NCBI GenBank assembly: GCA_032433765.1
Contig: JAVIAB010000159.1
Coordinates: 2,542,001-2,606,000, forward strand
Direction: 5' to 3'
From: Megaustenia siamemsis
Lineage: Eukaryota; Mollusca; Gastropoda; Stylommatophora; Ariophantidae
Length of the DNA: 64,000 nt
Shown: positions 9,979 through 19,860 of the stretch, piece after piece
Layout of the letters: every line of letters starts with the position of its first letter
Numbering within the stretch: position 1 is the stretch's first letter
Program-made: the position numbers and the translations under genes
The notes under the pieces: generated by a model
Seen by the model: only the letters and a program-made list of their open reading frames with translations
Told to the model about the DNA's origin: nothing
The model's database searches: none

Positions 9979-10600
9979 CTTAATACTCCTGTGATACGAA
10001 TTATTGTAGTTTTTGAGTAGGGCGGATAACGCATCCACATATCTCAATTTGTTCGTTTTCGTAAGAAATCTCCACATTTTCTCTTTTAACGTTCGGTTAG
10101 ATCGTTCTACGATCGCTGCCTTTATATCCTCGTTCTCCGTAGTGAAGAAATGGACTCCATTTTCTTTGAGAAATTTTAGGAAAATTTTGTTGACGAATTC
10201 GGATCCTTTGTTCGTTTGAAGATTTATCGGTTTGCGTTCGGCAAAAATTTCGCTCACTGCCTCCACTAGATTTTTTGCGGTTTTCGACCGTATCGGAACC
10301 GCCCAAGCATACTTCGAAAACACATCGATACACGTAACGAGATACGAGTACGCATCGTTGTATCTTGTTAATTGTCTCAGATCGATCAGATCAGCCTGGA
10401 ACTGATGGTTCATACCACCCACGATGATGGGTCGTCTCTTAAATTTTCTAACAACGGGTTTGTGTAGAGTATAAGCATCCTGTTAACTCAGCCATTCTTT
10501 ATTCTTTGCAGAGCTTAGTTTTGTACTACGCTGTAAACCAACCACACCCCAGTAGGCACCCGTCATTCCGGATCGTAGTAACGGCTTCTTAACATCTTAT

Positions 10601-11062
10601 CTACTCCTTTGGCCATGTCTCCCAGTTTGGTTTTGGAATTTTACTTTTTCTTCTTTTCCTGAGTCTGTACGTGCCCACAACTTCTTTGTGAGTGACCACT
10701 TTCGTTTTCGGCTTAGGCGCGCTTGGCGCTGACTGAGGAATTTTTTCGTCGACTTCATCTTTAAGTACCGCGGTTGGTGGTGTTGTAATCGCGTCGGGGG
10801 ATGGTGGTTCCTGTTTAATGTCCACTACGCCTAGAGGTTTGTGTCTGTACTGATCGAGACGTTGCAGATACCGTTGCAATGTCTGCTGATACAGTCTGGC
10901 TTTGTCGCGTGGTGACATGTCCTCTCTTTCCAGGACTCGTTGCATTTGCGTATCCAGATCTCCTAGGCTCTCTTTTACTGACTCGGGAGGCGTATAAGAA
11001 GCTTGGTGGAGATTTACAGACTCTAGAAGTCGAGGATCGATCAAAATCATTTTCTTGGCCAT
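10601..11062 (-). CDS. Conserved Polinton protein, 153 aa, basic C-terminus
   Basis: The frame begins MAKKMILIDPRLLESV, a start that recurs in Polinton genes next to the integrase. Residues about 35-75 (LDTQMQRVLEREDMSPRDKARLYQQTLQRYLQRL) are probably helical; a Pro-rich linker follows, and the C-terminus ends in a basic patch YRLRKRRKSKIPKPNWETW. The role is unknown; a core or scaffold function is a guess from the charge and position. The gene is intact, starts 4 bp after the preceding gene ends, and precedes the integrase. Confidence 0.6.
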   Translation of the reverse strand: MAKKMILIDPRLLESVNLHQASYTPPESVKESLGDLDTQMQRVLEREDMSPRDKARLYQQTLQRYLQRLDQYRHKPLGVVDIKQEPPSPDAITTPPTAVLKDEVDEKIPQSAPSAPKPKTKVVTHKEVVGTYRLRKRRKSKIPKPNWETWPKE

Positions 11063-11065
11063 CGT

Positions 11066-11389
11066 TCACATGCCCAGAATACCGCTCAGGATACCCAGAA
11101 CTGGTTTAATCAGAGCGCCGATAAAGCCACCCTTTTGCAGAATCTGTTTTCTCTTTTTCACGGTCGTCTTTTTTCGCACGAGAATCCTCAGGTCGTGTTT
11201 ATGGCGCTGCAACCGTCTCTTCTGAGCCGGTGTGAGCCGAACGTTACCTTTTAACACGTTGTGGCAGTATTCGTACAGAGTTCTTATGGGATCAGGAGAC
11301 GCTGTTTTCATCACGGCCTTTACCGCTGGTGGTTTAGCCGAGCACAGAAAAAGCAACATCTCTCCGTGTCTTTTGACCGACTCGCTCAT
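11066..11389 (-). CDS. Conserved Polinton protein, 107 aa, with hydrophobic C-terminus
   Basis: Contains the family pattern CHNVLKGNVRLTPAQKRRLQ followed by a basic helix (RHKHDLRILVRKKTTVKKRK) and a Gly-rich hydrophobic tail GGFIGALIKPVLGILSG. This layout recurs in Polinton genomes between the ATPase and the capsid block. It is intact here. The basic centre and hydrophobic end would suit a virion core or membrane-active peptide, which is inference only. Its start is 6 bp after the ATPase stop. Confidence 0.65.
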   Translation of the reverse strand: MSESVKRHGEMLLFLCSAKPPAVKAVMKTASPDPIRTLYEYCHNVLKGNVRLTPAQKRRLQRHKHDLRILVRKKTTVKKRKQILQKGGFIGALIKPVLGILSGILGM

Positions 11390-11394
11390 GTTTC

Positions 11395-11958
11395 TTACTT
11401 TGGGATGTAGACTACCTGCTGTTCTTTAGGAAAAATATTGGTTCGGAACCTTAGATGATCTGGCGTCTCTTGTCGAAGGTCAAATAATAAATACCCGTGT
11501 GGAGCCGATGTCGCGTCTTTAAAACTTTCTATCACGTACGACACGCGACCCGGGTATATTTGTTTGGCCAGATTCGTAATCTGAGACCCGTCTCTCGGGT
11601 TTTTAAACAGAACTATGTAATGACTGTTGAGACTTATCGTCCGCTGTTCCTTGTTTTTGCTAAAGAGATTCTGTACTATATACACGACGCTTATATTTCT
11701 ATGATGACTTCCCTTGCTAAATAGTTTCGTGACCCTATCGTCGGTTTCGTTCATCAGATCGTCTATGACCACCAGACGTCTCCTATCTCCTCGCCATTGT
11801 TCCACGTCGGGTAGCCCTTCGTTAAACTGAACACCCTTCATCGTTTCGTACATCGATTGCCACTCGCCGTAACAGTAGATTATTTCCTCAGGCGCGGGTC
11901 TGACCATTTCTGACACGTGATCGATAAATCTCCTAACAAATCTACCTACGACTGACGC
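11395..11958 (-). pseudogene. FtsK/HerA-type genome-packaging ATPase, P-loop lost
   Basis: The open frame 11916-11395 (173 aa) matches the C-terminal two thirds of the Polinton/A32-type packaging ATPase: PAPEEIIYCYGEWQ, a Walker B strand RRLVVIDDLMNE (residues 47-56), a sensor-like VVYIVQNLF, and HYIVLFKNPRD. Upstream the frame stays open to about 11958 (GRFVRRFIDHV), where the Walker A P-loop should lie, but only ASVVGRF is readable and a TAA follows. Family members are about 230-260 aa. The enzyme would pump DNA into the capsid; without the P-loop this copy would not bind ATP. Confidence 0.8.
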
Positions 11959-11959
11959 G

Positions 11960-12784
11960 AGGTAGATTTATGTCGTTATTTTATAACTTACGAACCTTAT
12001 TTGATAACACGTTCACACGATACGCGTATCGAGATCATAAGTATTGTTATTAACCTATGTCTTATTGTCTGCTAACCGTGTACCGAGACAGACCGCTCAT
12101 TAGTTTACATAACAACCTGTTGGCGTTTCGCGCGCGTGGGGGGAAAATAATCCATAAACTCACGCGCGATCTTCATCGATTGGGTCATTATGTGCCAAGG
12201 GGGGAGAATATGACTGTCCATTCATGTCGTCACCGAGAGATACCTGATTAAATATCACTGATTATGGTTCATATCTTAAAAATGTACGACCATGTAGATA
12301 TAATAAATATTAATTTATTACTATTATATGTATATATGCTCACCATATCTATGAAATAACTACCGTATCACTACTCCCTAATATGGTAGTTTCACTTCCG
12401 GAGTGGGCGTGGTCTATAGCCGGACAACACACACACACTAGCTCCTATTGGAAGTTGATAATGGCGCGAAAAACTGATGTCCATTACATGGCTCATTAAC
12501 CAAATATCCCCCAAACTACCCCCCCTCCCCTTCATGCGCTATACAAGTCCTATTCATATATACATGTATATCATGGCATCACTCTCCCAGAGGTTCCACC
12601 ACCACCTTCCACCATGGGAAAGTGGTGGTACCCTACTATATAACTCTTGTGCTTAAAGGAGTAAATCTTTCCTCCTTTCCTCCTTCCTCTTTGTTCAACT
12701 AAAAAAGTCCGATCGTTTCCATCCTGATACACTACTGATGTGACTAACAAAGGCACACTCTACCGTGATATGATTAACATAAAC
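11960..12784. other. Unassigned stretch beyond the provirus block
   Basis: A 64-codon plus-strand frame at 12057-12251 (RARGGKIIHKLTRDLHRLGH) shares the base composition of the provirus and could be a fragment of its missing opposite-strand genes, but I recognise no domain. From about 12260 the sequence is AT-rich with a CA run (12427-12438) and no gene. No polymerase motif and no terminal inverted repeat is seen. Confidence 0.4.
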
Positions 12785-14170
12785 ATGCACTCACAAAGAT
12801 AGGAGATATGACTAAACACAAACACAAAGAGATATGAAACATGCTTAACAACGACAGACACACATTAAGATACGAGATGTAACTAATATGGACATACACA
12901 CAAATATATGAGACATGACAAACATAGACATGAACACACAAAGGTATGAGATGTGACTAACATAGACATGCACACAAAGATATGAGATATGACTAACATA
13001 GACATGCACACAAAGATATGAGATATGACTAACACAAACATGCTCGCACAAAGATTTGACACATGACTAACACAGATACACACTAAGATATGAGATATGA
13101 CTAAACACAGACACCCACAAAGATATGAGACATGATTAACACGGACACACACCAAGATATGAGATATGACTAACATGACACACACCAAGATATGAACTAT
13201 GTCTAGCACACACACACACACAAGCTAAGATATGAGCCATGGCTAGCACAGAAACACATTAAGATATGAGCCAGGGCTAGCACAGAAACACATTAAGATA
13301 TGAGCCAGGGCTTCACGGAAGCACACCAAGATATGAACTATGACTAGCACTGAAACACATCAAGATATGAGCCATGGCTAGCACGGAAATACACCAAGAT
13401 ATGATTCATGGCCAGCACAAACACACACCAAGATATGAACCTTGGCCAGCACAGACACACACCAAGATATGAACCTTGGCCAGCACAGACACACACCAAA
13501 ATATGAGCCATGACTAGCACGGATATACACCAAGATATGAACCATGGCCAGCACAGACACACACCAAGATATGAATCATGGCCAGCCTACACACACACCA
13601 AGATATGAATCTTGGCCAGCACAGACACACACCAAGATATGAGCCATGACTAGCACGGATATACACCAAGATATGAACCTTGGCTAGCACTGAAACACAT
13701 CAAGATATGAGCCATGGCTAGCACGGAAATACACCAAGATATGATCCATGGCCAGCACAAACACACACCAAGATATGAACCTTGGCCAGCACAGACACAC
13801 CAAGATATGAACCTTGGCCAGCACAGACACACACCAAGATATGAGTCATGACTAGCACGGATATACACCAATATATGAACCATGGCCAGCACAGACACAC
13901 ACCAAGATATGAATCATGGCCAGCCTACACACACACCAAGATATGAGTCATGGCCAGCACATACACCCACCAAGATATCAGCCATGGCCAGTCACAGTAT
14001 CACAGTCTCCCACTAAGATAAAAGCTACGACTAGCACGGATATACACTGAGACTTGAGCCATGGCTATCACAGACATTTACCAAGATAGGAACCATGGCT
14101 ATCATATACACACATAAAGATATGAGCCATGATTAGCACATACAACCACTAAAATATAAGCCACGACTAA
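12785..14170. repeat. Degenerate ~34-bp minisatellite, orientation 1
   Basis: About 40 diverged units of the type ACACACCAAGATATGAACC plus TTGGCCAGCACAGAC. The left part (12785-13200) is more degenerate; the centre (13400-13980) is most regular. The unit is the exact inverse complement of the array at 33175-34085. Open frames here are by-products of the repeat. Confidence 0.95.
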
Positions 14171-14199
14171 CATATACACTTGGCAACGTCCACTAAAGT

Positions 14200-14202
<3 letters not shown>

Positions 14203-14262
<60 letters not shown>
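14203..14262. repeat. (AT)n microsatellite
   Basis: An almost uninterrupted run of about 29 AT dinucleotides. Confidence 0.97.
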
Positions 14263-14264
<2 letters not shown>

Positions 14265-14399
14265 AACAAATACTGGAAAGTGTAAACATTTTGAATATTT
14301 TGATAACCAAGAAAAGAATATCATGGAAATCAAAAGTACATAGTTATGGATAAACTAAAACAGCTGTTTAACATACAGCAAAACGATAGTAATCAAATA

Positions 14400-14855
14400 C
14401 AAATTAGGTTTTAATTGTTTGTATTTTTTTCCATAGTAATGTATGGCAGTGAAACATGAAAACAACGATATATTTGCTGAAAACACATCAGTACCTGTGA
14501 ATGTAAGTGTAACAGAAGAATACCTTCAGTGGAGAGAAGAACAATAACTACAATTGTGCAAGATCCTAAAATTCCAGAGAACTGGTTTATAAAGAACATA
14601 AACAAACAAGAAAAAATAAAAATACTTAACTCTTGTAAAATTTGGCTTATACAAAATAATTATGGAGAGCATACATCAAATTAAAAGAGAGAAAGAAAGA
14701 AGACATACATGAAAGTGGAAGGAAAATATCCAGACTAGCTGGGATTGGCTGCTGCAGAAGCTGGACATATGGCTCAGTCCAGGCAAAAGTTTGGAGCATC
14801 ATTCATTGGTGACCAACAGGGGCAAGAGGCTAGATGATGATGATGATAATGATAA
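14400..14855 (+). mobile_element. Possible LINE 3'-end remnant
   Basis: Translated pieces such as SIVMYGSET resemble the C-terminal part of non-LTR reverse transcriptases (the common LYGSETW motif), and the segment ends in a GATGATGATGATAATGATA tail like those of LINEs elsewhere in the window. The reading frame is badly broken, so the call is tentative. Confidence 0.35.
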
Positions 14856-14934
14856 CAAAATTGAATTCTTTGGCTCTTTATCACTAATATGTAACTGATT
14901 GAACATCTTCTACTAGAACTCAATATCACATAAT

Positions 14935-15450
14935 ATCATGGGCATTATTATTTGCTACCAAATTATATAAGTATTAAGAAAGATACATTTGTATTAGAAC
15001 TCAATAATATATATAATCATGAATACATTTTTATTATAACTCAAAAAATATATATCATCAAAATACATTTGCATTAGAACTCAATAATATATATTATCAA
15101 TGATACATCTGTATTAGAACTCAATAATATAGACCATCGAAAATACATTTTTATTATAGCTCAATATTATATATCATCAAGGATACATTTTTATTATAAC
15201 TCAATAATATATATTATCAAGGATACATTGTATTAAAACACAATAATATATACCAAGAAAGATACATTTTCATTAGAACTCAATATTATATATAAACAAG
15301 GATACATTTTTGTTTTAACTGAATAATATATATCATCAAAGGTATATTTTTATTATAGCTCAATAATATATATCATGAATGTCATACTTTTATTAGAACT
15401 CATTACTATATACTTTTAAGGATATATCTTTGTAGAAGTTATTTACTGCT
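14935..15450. repeat. AT-rich minisatellite, ~40-bp unit
   Basis: About 12 diverged units built around TAGAACTCAATAATATATA and ATCAAGGATACATTTTTATT. Confidence 0.9.
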
Positions 15451-15683
15451 TTGTGTCTCGTTTTACTAGACCTCATTATCAAATGCCACTAAATACTTCT
15501 GCCACTACAAATGCCACTAAATACTACTGCCATTGGCAGCTAGAATACATAACTGTGCGCTGTCCAGGATGTGCTTCATGCACAGTAATGTATGTGATGT
15601 CTTTCTTATCCGTCTATAGGGTATAGAATCGTTATTTTATCAATAGCTCATGCATGCCGTCAACCTATGGTTATAATTTCTGT

Positions 15684-16195
15684 GCGTAGAATTATTGTGC
15701 GATGTGTGGTGATGTTCGATGAAGGACTCACATTGTTGGACGTAGCACAAAGAATTATTGTGCGATGTGTGGTGATGTTCGATGAAGGACTCACATTGTT
15801 GGATGTTGCACAAAGAATTATTGTGCGATGTGTGGTGATGTTCGATGAAGGACTCGCATTGTATGTTGCACAAAGAATTATTGTGCGATGTGTGGTGATG
15901 TTCGATGAAGGACTCGCATTGTATGTTGCACAAAGAATTATTGTGCGATGTGTGGTGATGTTCGATGAAGGACTCACATTGTTGGATGTAGCACAAAGAA
16001 TTATTGTGCGATGTGTGGTGATGTTCGATGAAGGACTCACATTGTTGGATGTTGCACAAAGAATTATTGTGCGATGTGTGGTGATGTTCGATGAAGGACT
16101 CACATTGTTGGATGTTGCACAAAGAATTATTGTGCGATGTGTGGTGATGTTCGATGAAGGACTCACATTGTTGGATGTTGCACAAAGAATTGTTG
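15684..16195. repeat. 63-bp tandem repeat, eight copies
   Basis: Eight near-identical units (two are 57 bp) containing TGTGGTGATGTTCGATGAAG and CACATTGTTGGATGTTGCAC. Because 63 and 57 are divisible by three, the array stays open in three frames (one plus, two minus), giving 180-200 aa repeat proteins. No promoter, splice site or unique domain supports coding, so I treat it as satellite DNA. Confidence 0.92.
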
Positions 16196-16950
16196 TAGCC
16201 TCGTGGAGAAACAGCACATTTGATGATTCAATTCTATAACCAAAAAACGTGTTGAAGAAATACAAAAATGTATTCTCTTATAACCTCTGAGATAGCACAT
16301 GATAACACCAATTTACAAACAATTAACACATTTTACCAACCGTGGCAGGAAAATGACCAGAGATAGGGACATAGCATCAGTAGTCATGACACGCATCGCA
16401 CTTGCATCATATGTTTTTTTTTTTTTATGGCGAACATTAGAAATCCTGAGTGCTCAGTAAACACACTTTAAATTGTTGAATTCCTGTGTGATACCAATGC
16501 TAACACACGGGAGTGAAGGCTAGAAACCCACTACGACTTTATATAGGGGATTAAATGCTTTTGAGATAATATGTCTACGTATGATCTCAAACATAAGCTG
16601 CAAAAGAATACATTTCAAATGAACAGACAAGAGACGAATCAAAACAAGAAATACGTGTCGAGCTTTATAAGAAGAAGCCGTTAGAGATACATCGGTCATG
16701 TGCTGAGAATGAATGAAGAAAGACTTCCCCATTAGGCATGCATGTGGAAACTATCTGGTAAAAGAAAACATGGCGGACCAAAAAATCGTTAAGCAGAGCA
16801 ACTAATAGGGTTGGCTCTACCATGGGACTAAGTAGCAACAAAGAACTATCAGCAAATCGTCAGTCGTGGAGAACTATGACTTCCGCCCTATGTACCGTCT
16901 TCGGTCTGAGAGGAAAATGATGATAAACATGTTGAATATCAACGATTTCC
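16196..16950. other. Unassigned region with a SINE-tail-like motif
   Basis: No gene recognised. Bases about 16876-16915 (CGCCCTATGTACCGTCTTCGG) match a motif found at about 35100 and 35270, part of a dispersed repeat. Confidence 0.4.
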
Positions 16951-17072
16951 ACTAGGACAAAGAGGGGAAAGCACGTTTACTGTTGGACACATAGGACAAA
17001 GAGGGGAAAACACGTTTACTGTTGGACACATAGGACAAAGAGGGGAAAACACGTTTACTGTTGGACACATTT
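16951..17072. repeat. 42-bp tandem repeat, three copies
   Basis: Three copies of a unit containing AGGACAAAGAGGGGAAAACA and CGTTTACTGTTGGACACAT, directly before the larger minisatellite. Confidence 0.9.
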
Positions 17073-17094
17073 CATAGAAGCGGCAGAAAACGAT

Positions 17095-19195
17095 TGTTTG
17101 TAATAAATGAAGGGATGAACTACAACTGTTGTAATAAATGAAGGGGTGAACTACAACTGTTGTAATAAATGAAGGGATGAACTACAACTGTTGTAACAAA
17201 AGTAGAGATGAACTACAACTGTTGTAACAAATATAGAGATGAACTACAACTGTTGTAACAAAAGTAGAGATGAACTACAACTGTTGTATTAAATGTAGAG
17301 ATGAACTACAACTGTTGTAACAAATGTAGAGATGAACTACAACTGTTGTATTAAATGTAGAGATCAACTACAACTGTTGTAATAAATGTAGAGATGAACT
17401 ACAACTGTTGTATTAAATGTAAAGATGAACTACAACTGTTGTAATAAATGTAGAGATGAACTACAACTGTTGTAATAAAAGTAAAGATGAACTACAACTG
17501 TTGTATTAAATGTAGAGATGAACTACAACTGTTGTAACAAAAGTAGAGATGAACTACAACTGTTGTAATAAATGTAGAGATGAACTACAACTGTTGTAAT
17601 AAATGTGGAGATGAACTACAACTGTTGTAACAAAAGTAGAGATGAACTACGACTGTTGTATTAAATGTAGAGATGAAATACAACTGTTGTAATAAATGTA
17701 GAGATGAACTACAACAGTTGTAATAAATGTAGAGATGAACTACAACAGTTGTAATAAATGTAGAGATGAAATACAACTGTTGTAATAAATGTAGAGATGA
17801 ACTACAACTGTTGTTATAAATGTAGAGATGAAATACAACAATTGTAATAAATGTAGAGATGAACTACAACAGTTGTAATAAATGTAGAGATGAAATACAA
17901 CTGTTGTAATAAATGTAGAGATGAACTACAACTGTTGCAATAAATGTAGAGATGAACTACAACTGTTGCAATAAATGTAGAGATGAACTACAACTGTTGT
18001 ATTAAATATAGAGATGAACTACAACTGTTGTAACAAAAGTAGGGATGAACTACAACTGTTGTAATAAATGTAGAGATGAACTACAACTGTTGTAACAAAA
18101 GTAGGGATGAACTACAACTGTTGTGACAATTGTAGAGATAAATAACTGTTGTAATAAATGTAGAGATGAACTACAACTGTTGTAACAAATGTAGAGATGA
18201 ACTACAACTGTTGTAACAAATATAGAGATGAACTACAACTGTTGTAACAAATGTAGAAATGAACTACAACTGTTGTAACAAATGTAGAGATGAACTACAA
18301 CTGTTGTAATAAATGTAGAGATGAAATACAACAATTGTAATAAATGTAGAGATGAACTACAACAGTTGTAATAAATGTAGAGATGAAATACAACTGTTGT
18401 AATAAATGTAGAGATGAACTACAACTGTTGCAATAAATGTAGAGATGAACTACAACTGTTGCAATAAATGTAGAGATGAACTACAACTGTTGTATTAAAT
18501 ATAGAGATGAACTACAACTGTTGTAACAAAAGTAGGGATGAACTACAACTGTTGTAATAAATGTAGAGATGAACTACAACTGTTGTAACAAAAGTAGGGA
18601 TGAACTACAACTGTTGTGACAATTGTAGAGATAAATAACTGTTGTAATAAATGTAGAGATGAACTACAACTGTTGTAACAAATGTAGAGATGAACTACAA
18701 CTGTTGTAACAAATATAGAGATGAACTACAACTGTTGTAACAAATGTAGAAATGAACTACAACTGTTGTAACAAATGTAGAGATGAACTACAACTGTTGT
18801 AATAAATGTAGAGATGAACTACAACTGTTGTATTAAATGTAGAGATGAACTACAACTGTTGTAATAAATGTAGATATGAACTACAACTGTTGTATAAATG
18901 TAGTGATGAACTACAACTGTTGTAACAAATGTAGAGATAAACAACTGTTGTGACAAATGTAGAGATGAACTACAACTGTTGTGACAAATGTAGAGATAAA
19001 CAACTGTTGTGACAAATGTGGAGATGAACTACAACTGTTGTGACAAATGTAGAGATAAACAACTGTTGTGACAAATGTAGAGATGAACTACAACTGTTGT
19101 GACAAATGTAGAGATAAACAACTGTTGTGACAAATGTAGAGATGAACTACAACTGTTGTGACAAATGTAGAGATAAACAACTGTTGTAATAAATA
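17095..19195. repeat. 31-bp minisatellite with palindromic core
   Basis: About 65 units of the form GATGAACTACAACTGTTGTA plus ATAAATGTAGA. Each unit carries the near-palindrome TACAACTGTTGTA, with variants ACAACAGTTGT and ACAACAATTGT. A block is duplicated with a 493-bp period: a rare variant at 17831 recurs at 18324, and another at 18121 recurs at 18614. The 19.0-kb end alternates two subtypes. The array continues past a mini-LINE at 19514-19860. Confidence 0.95.
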
Positions 19196-19513
19196 CACGA
19201 AAGACGAATATGGCAGACCACCGTGAAAGAGATTGGAGCCTCATCACGTAACACTCCAAAGAAAGCCATGGAGAGAAATTCAAATGACATTTTTGGGACA
19301 CGTTATAAGATACAACAGCCTACTAAAATTAATATTGGAAGGGAAAATACAAGGTACAAGAGGCAGAGGGAGACCAAGACTAACATGGACGAGTAACAAC
19401 AAAAGATGGACAAGTCAATCTATGACAACCTGCACTATCAAAGCAAGAAACAGAGTGAAATGGCAATCCATGGTAGCCAACCTTCGTTGCGGAGACGACA
19501 CTTGATGGTGGTG
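19196..19513 (+). mobile_element. Internally deleted mini-LINE
   Basis: The first ~80 bp (GAAAGACGAATATGGCAGAC …) match the 5' end of the LINE at 60338-57370, and the remaining ~230 bp (from TTTTTGGGACACGTTATAAG to CGGAGACGACACTTGATGG) match its 3' end. Nearly the whole EN-RT gene is absent. GTAATAAATA flanks both sides (19186-19195, 19514-19523) as a target duplication inside the minisatellite. The 90-codon frame from 19233 is the C-terminal end of the LINE protein. It could move only with enzymes of a full-length relative. Confidence 0.85.
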
Positions 19514-19860
19514 GTAATAAATATAGAGACGAACCACAACTGTTGCAATAAATGTAGAGATGAACTACAACAGTTGTTATAAATGTAGAATGAAGTACAA
19601 CTGTTGTAATAAATGTAGAGATGAACTACAACTGTTGTAACAAATGTAGAGATCAACTACAACAGTTGTTATAAATGTAGAGATGAACTACAACTGTTGT
19701 AACAAATGTAGAGATAAACTACAACTGTTGTAAAAAATGTAGAGATCAACTACAACAGTTGTTATAAATGTAGAGATGAACTACAACTGTTGCATTAAAT
19801 GTAAAAGTGAACCACAACTGCCGCATTAAATGTAGAGTTGAACGACAGCTGTTGTGATAC
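19514..19860. repeat. Continuation of the 31-bp minisatellite
   Basis: About ten more diverged units of the same type, decaying towards 19860. Confidence 0.9.

Larger units (their letters stand above)
9613..9979 (-). mobile_element. Composite tRNA-derived SINE inserted in the integrase gene
   Basis: A 367-bp insertion bounded by a perfect 13-bp duplication TTAATACTCCTGT (9600-9612 and 9980-9992). In minus-strand order it has two successive tRNA-like units, then a conserved body (…AATGGGTACCGGAT…, …CGCCACTTGGCGTGAC…) and a short A/T tail. Related bodies occur at 31055-31310 (plus) and, more decayed, at 40025-40215 (minus). Confidence 0.9.
9241..10560 (-). pseudogene. Retrovirus-type (rve) integrase, interrupted by stop and SINE
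   Basis: The core frame 10422-9980 has the RNase-H fold of Polinton integrases: Asp in QADLIDL, a second motif LQTNKGSEF, and Glu in AIVERSNRTLK with the D-35-E spacing. The second catalytic position is Asn instead of Asp. Upstream, the same frame continues (NKEWLS, stop, QDAYTLHKPV) to about 10560 with one TAA at 10483-10485. The C-terminal part lies at 9600-9241 (WNTLYNKLSG ... GYTPSWTEELFTI ... GLFYTEELQKVGDKRVYRIE), with a further stop near 9438. The two parts are separated by a SINE at 9613-9979 with a 13-bp target duplication. The enzyme would insert the element into host DNA; this copy cannot be active. Confidence 0.85.
4791..11960 (-). mobile_element. Decayed Polinton/Maverick (adintovirus-like) provirus
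   Basis: Ten minus-strand genes or gene remnants lie in a compact virion block: packaging ATPase, two conserved small proteins, integrase, small membrane protein, penton-type capsid, pVI-like, double-jelly-roll-type major capsid, adenain-like protease and a Bcl-2 homologue. Gaps are often 3-12 bp. This set is the hallmark of Polintons, whose capsid-bearing animal members have been called adintoviruses. No protein-primed family B polymerase and no terminal inverted repeats are visible, so the copy is partial. Damage includes frameshifts at homopolymers, a nonsense codon, loss of an active-site residue and a SINE insertion. The outer limits are uncertain; the left side abuts the direct-repeat element at 4611. 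Confidence 0.88.

Noticed and set aside
11960..12260. Polinton family B polymerase fragment
   Set aside because: No polymerase motif could be read; the 64-codon plus-strand frame shows no recognisable similarity.
12845..13900. Minus-strand frames with CVCAGHGSYL-type repeats
   Set aside because: Product of the same 34-bp satellite in opposite orientation.
15684..16195. CRISPR-like regular repeats
   Set aside because: The units are contiguous with no unique spacers, and the window is clearly eukaryotic.
15640..16265. Three frames of 180-201 codons in the 63-bp array
   Set aside because: The unit length divisible by three explains the open frames; both strands are open and no domain is present.
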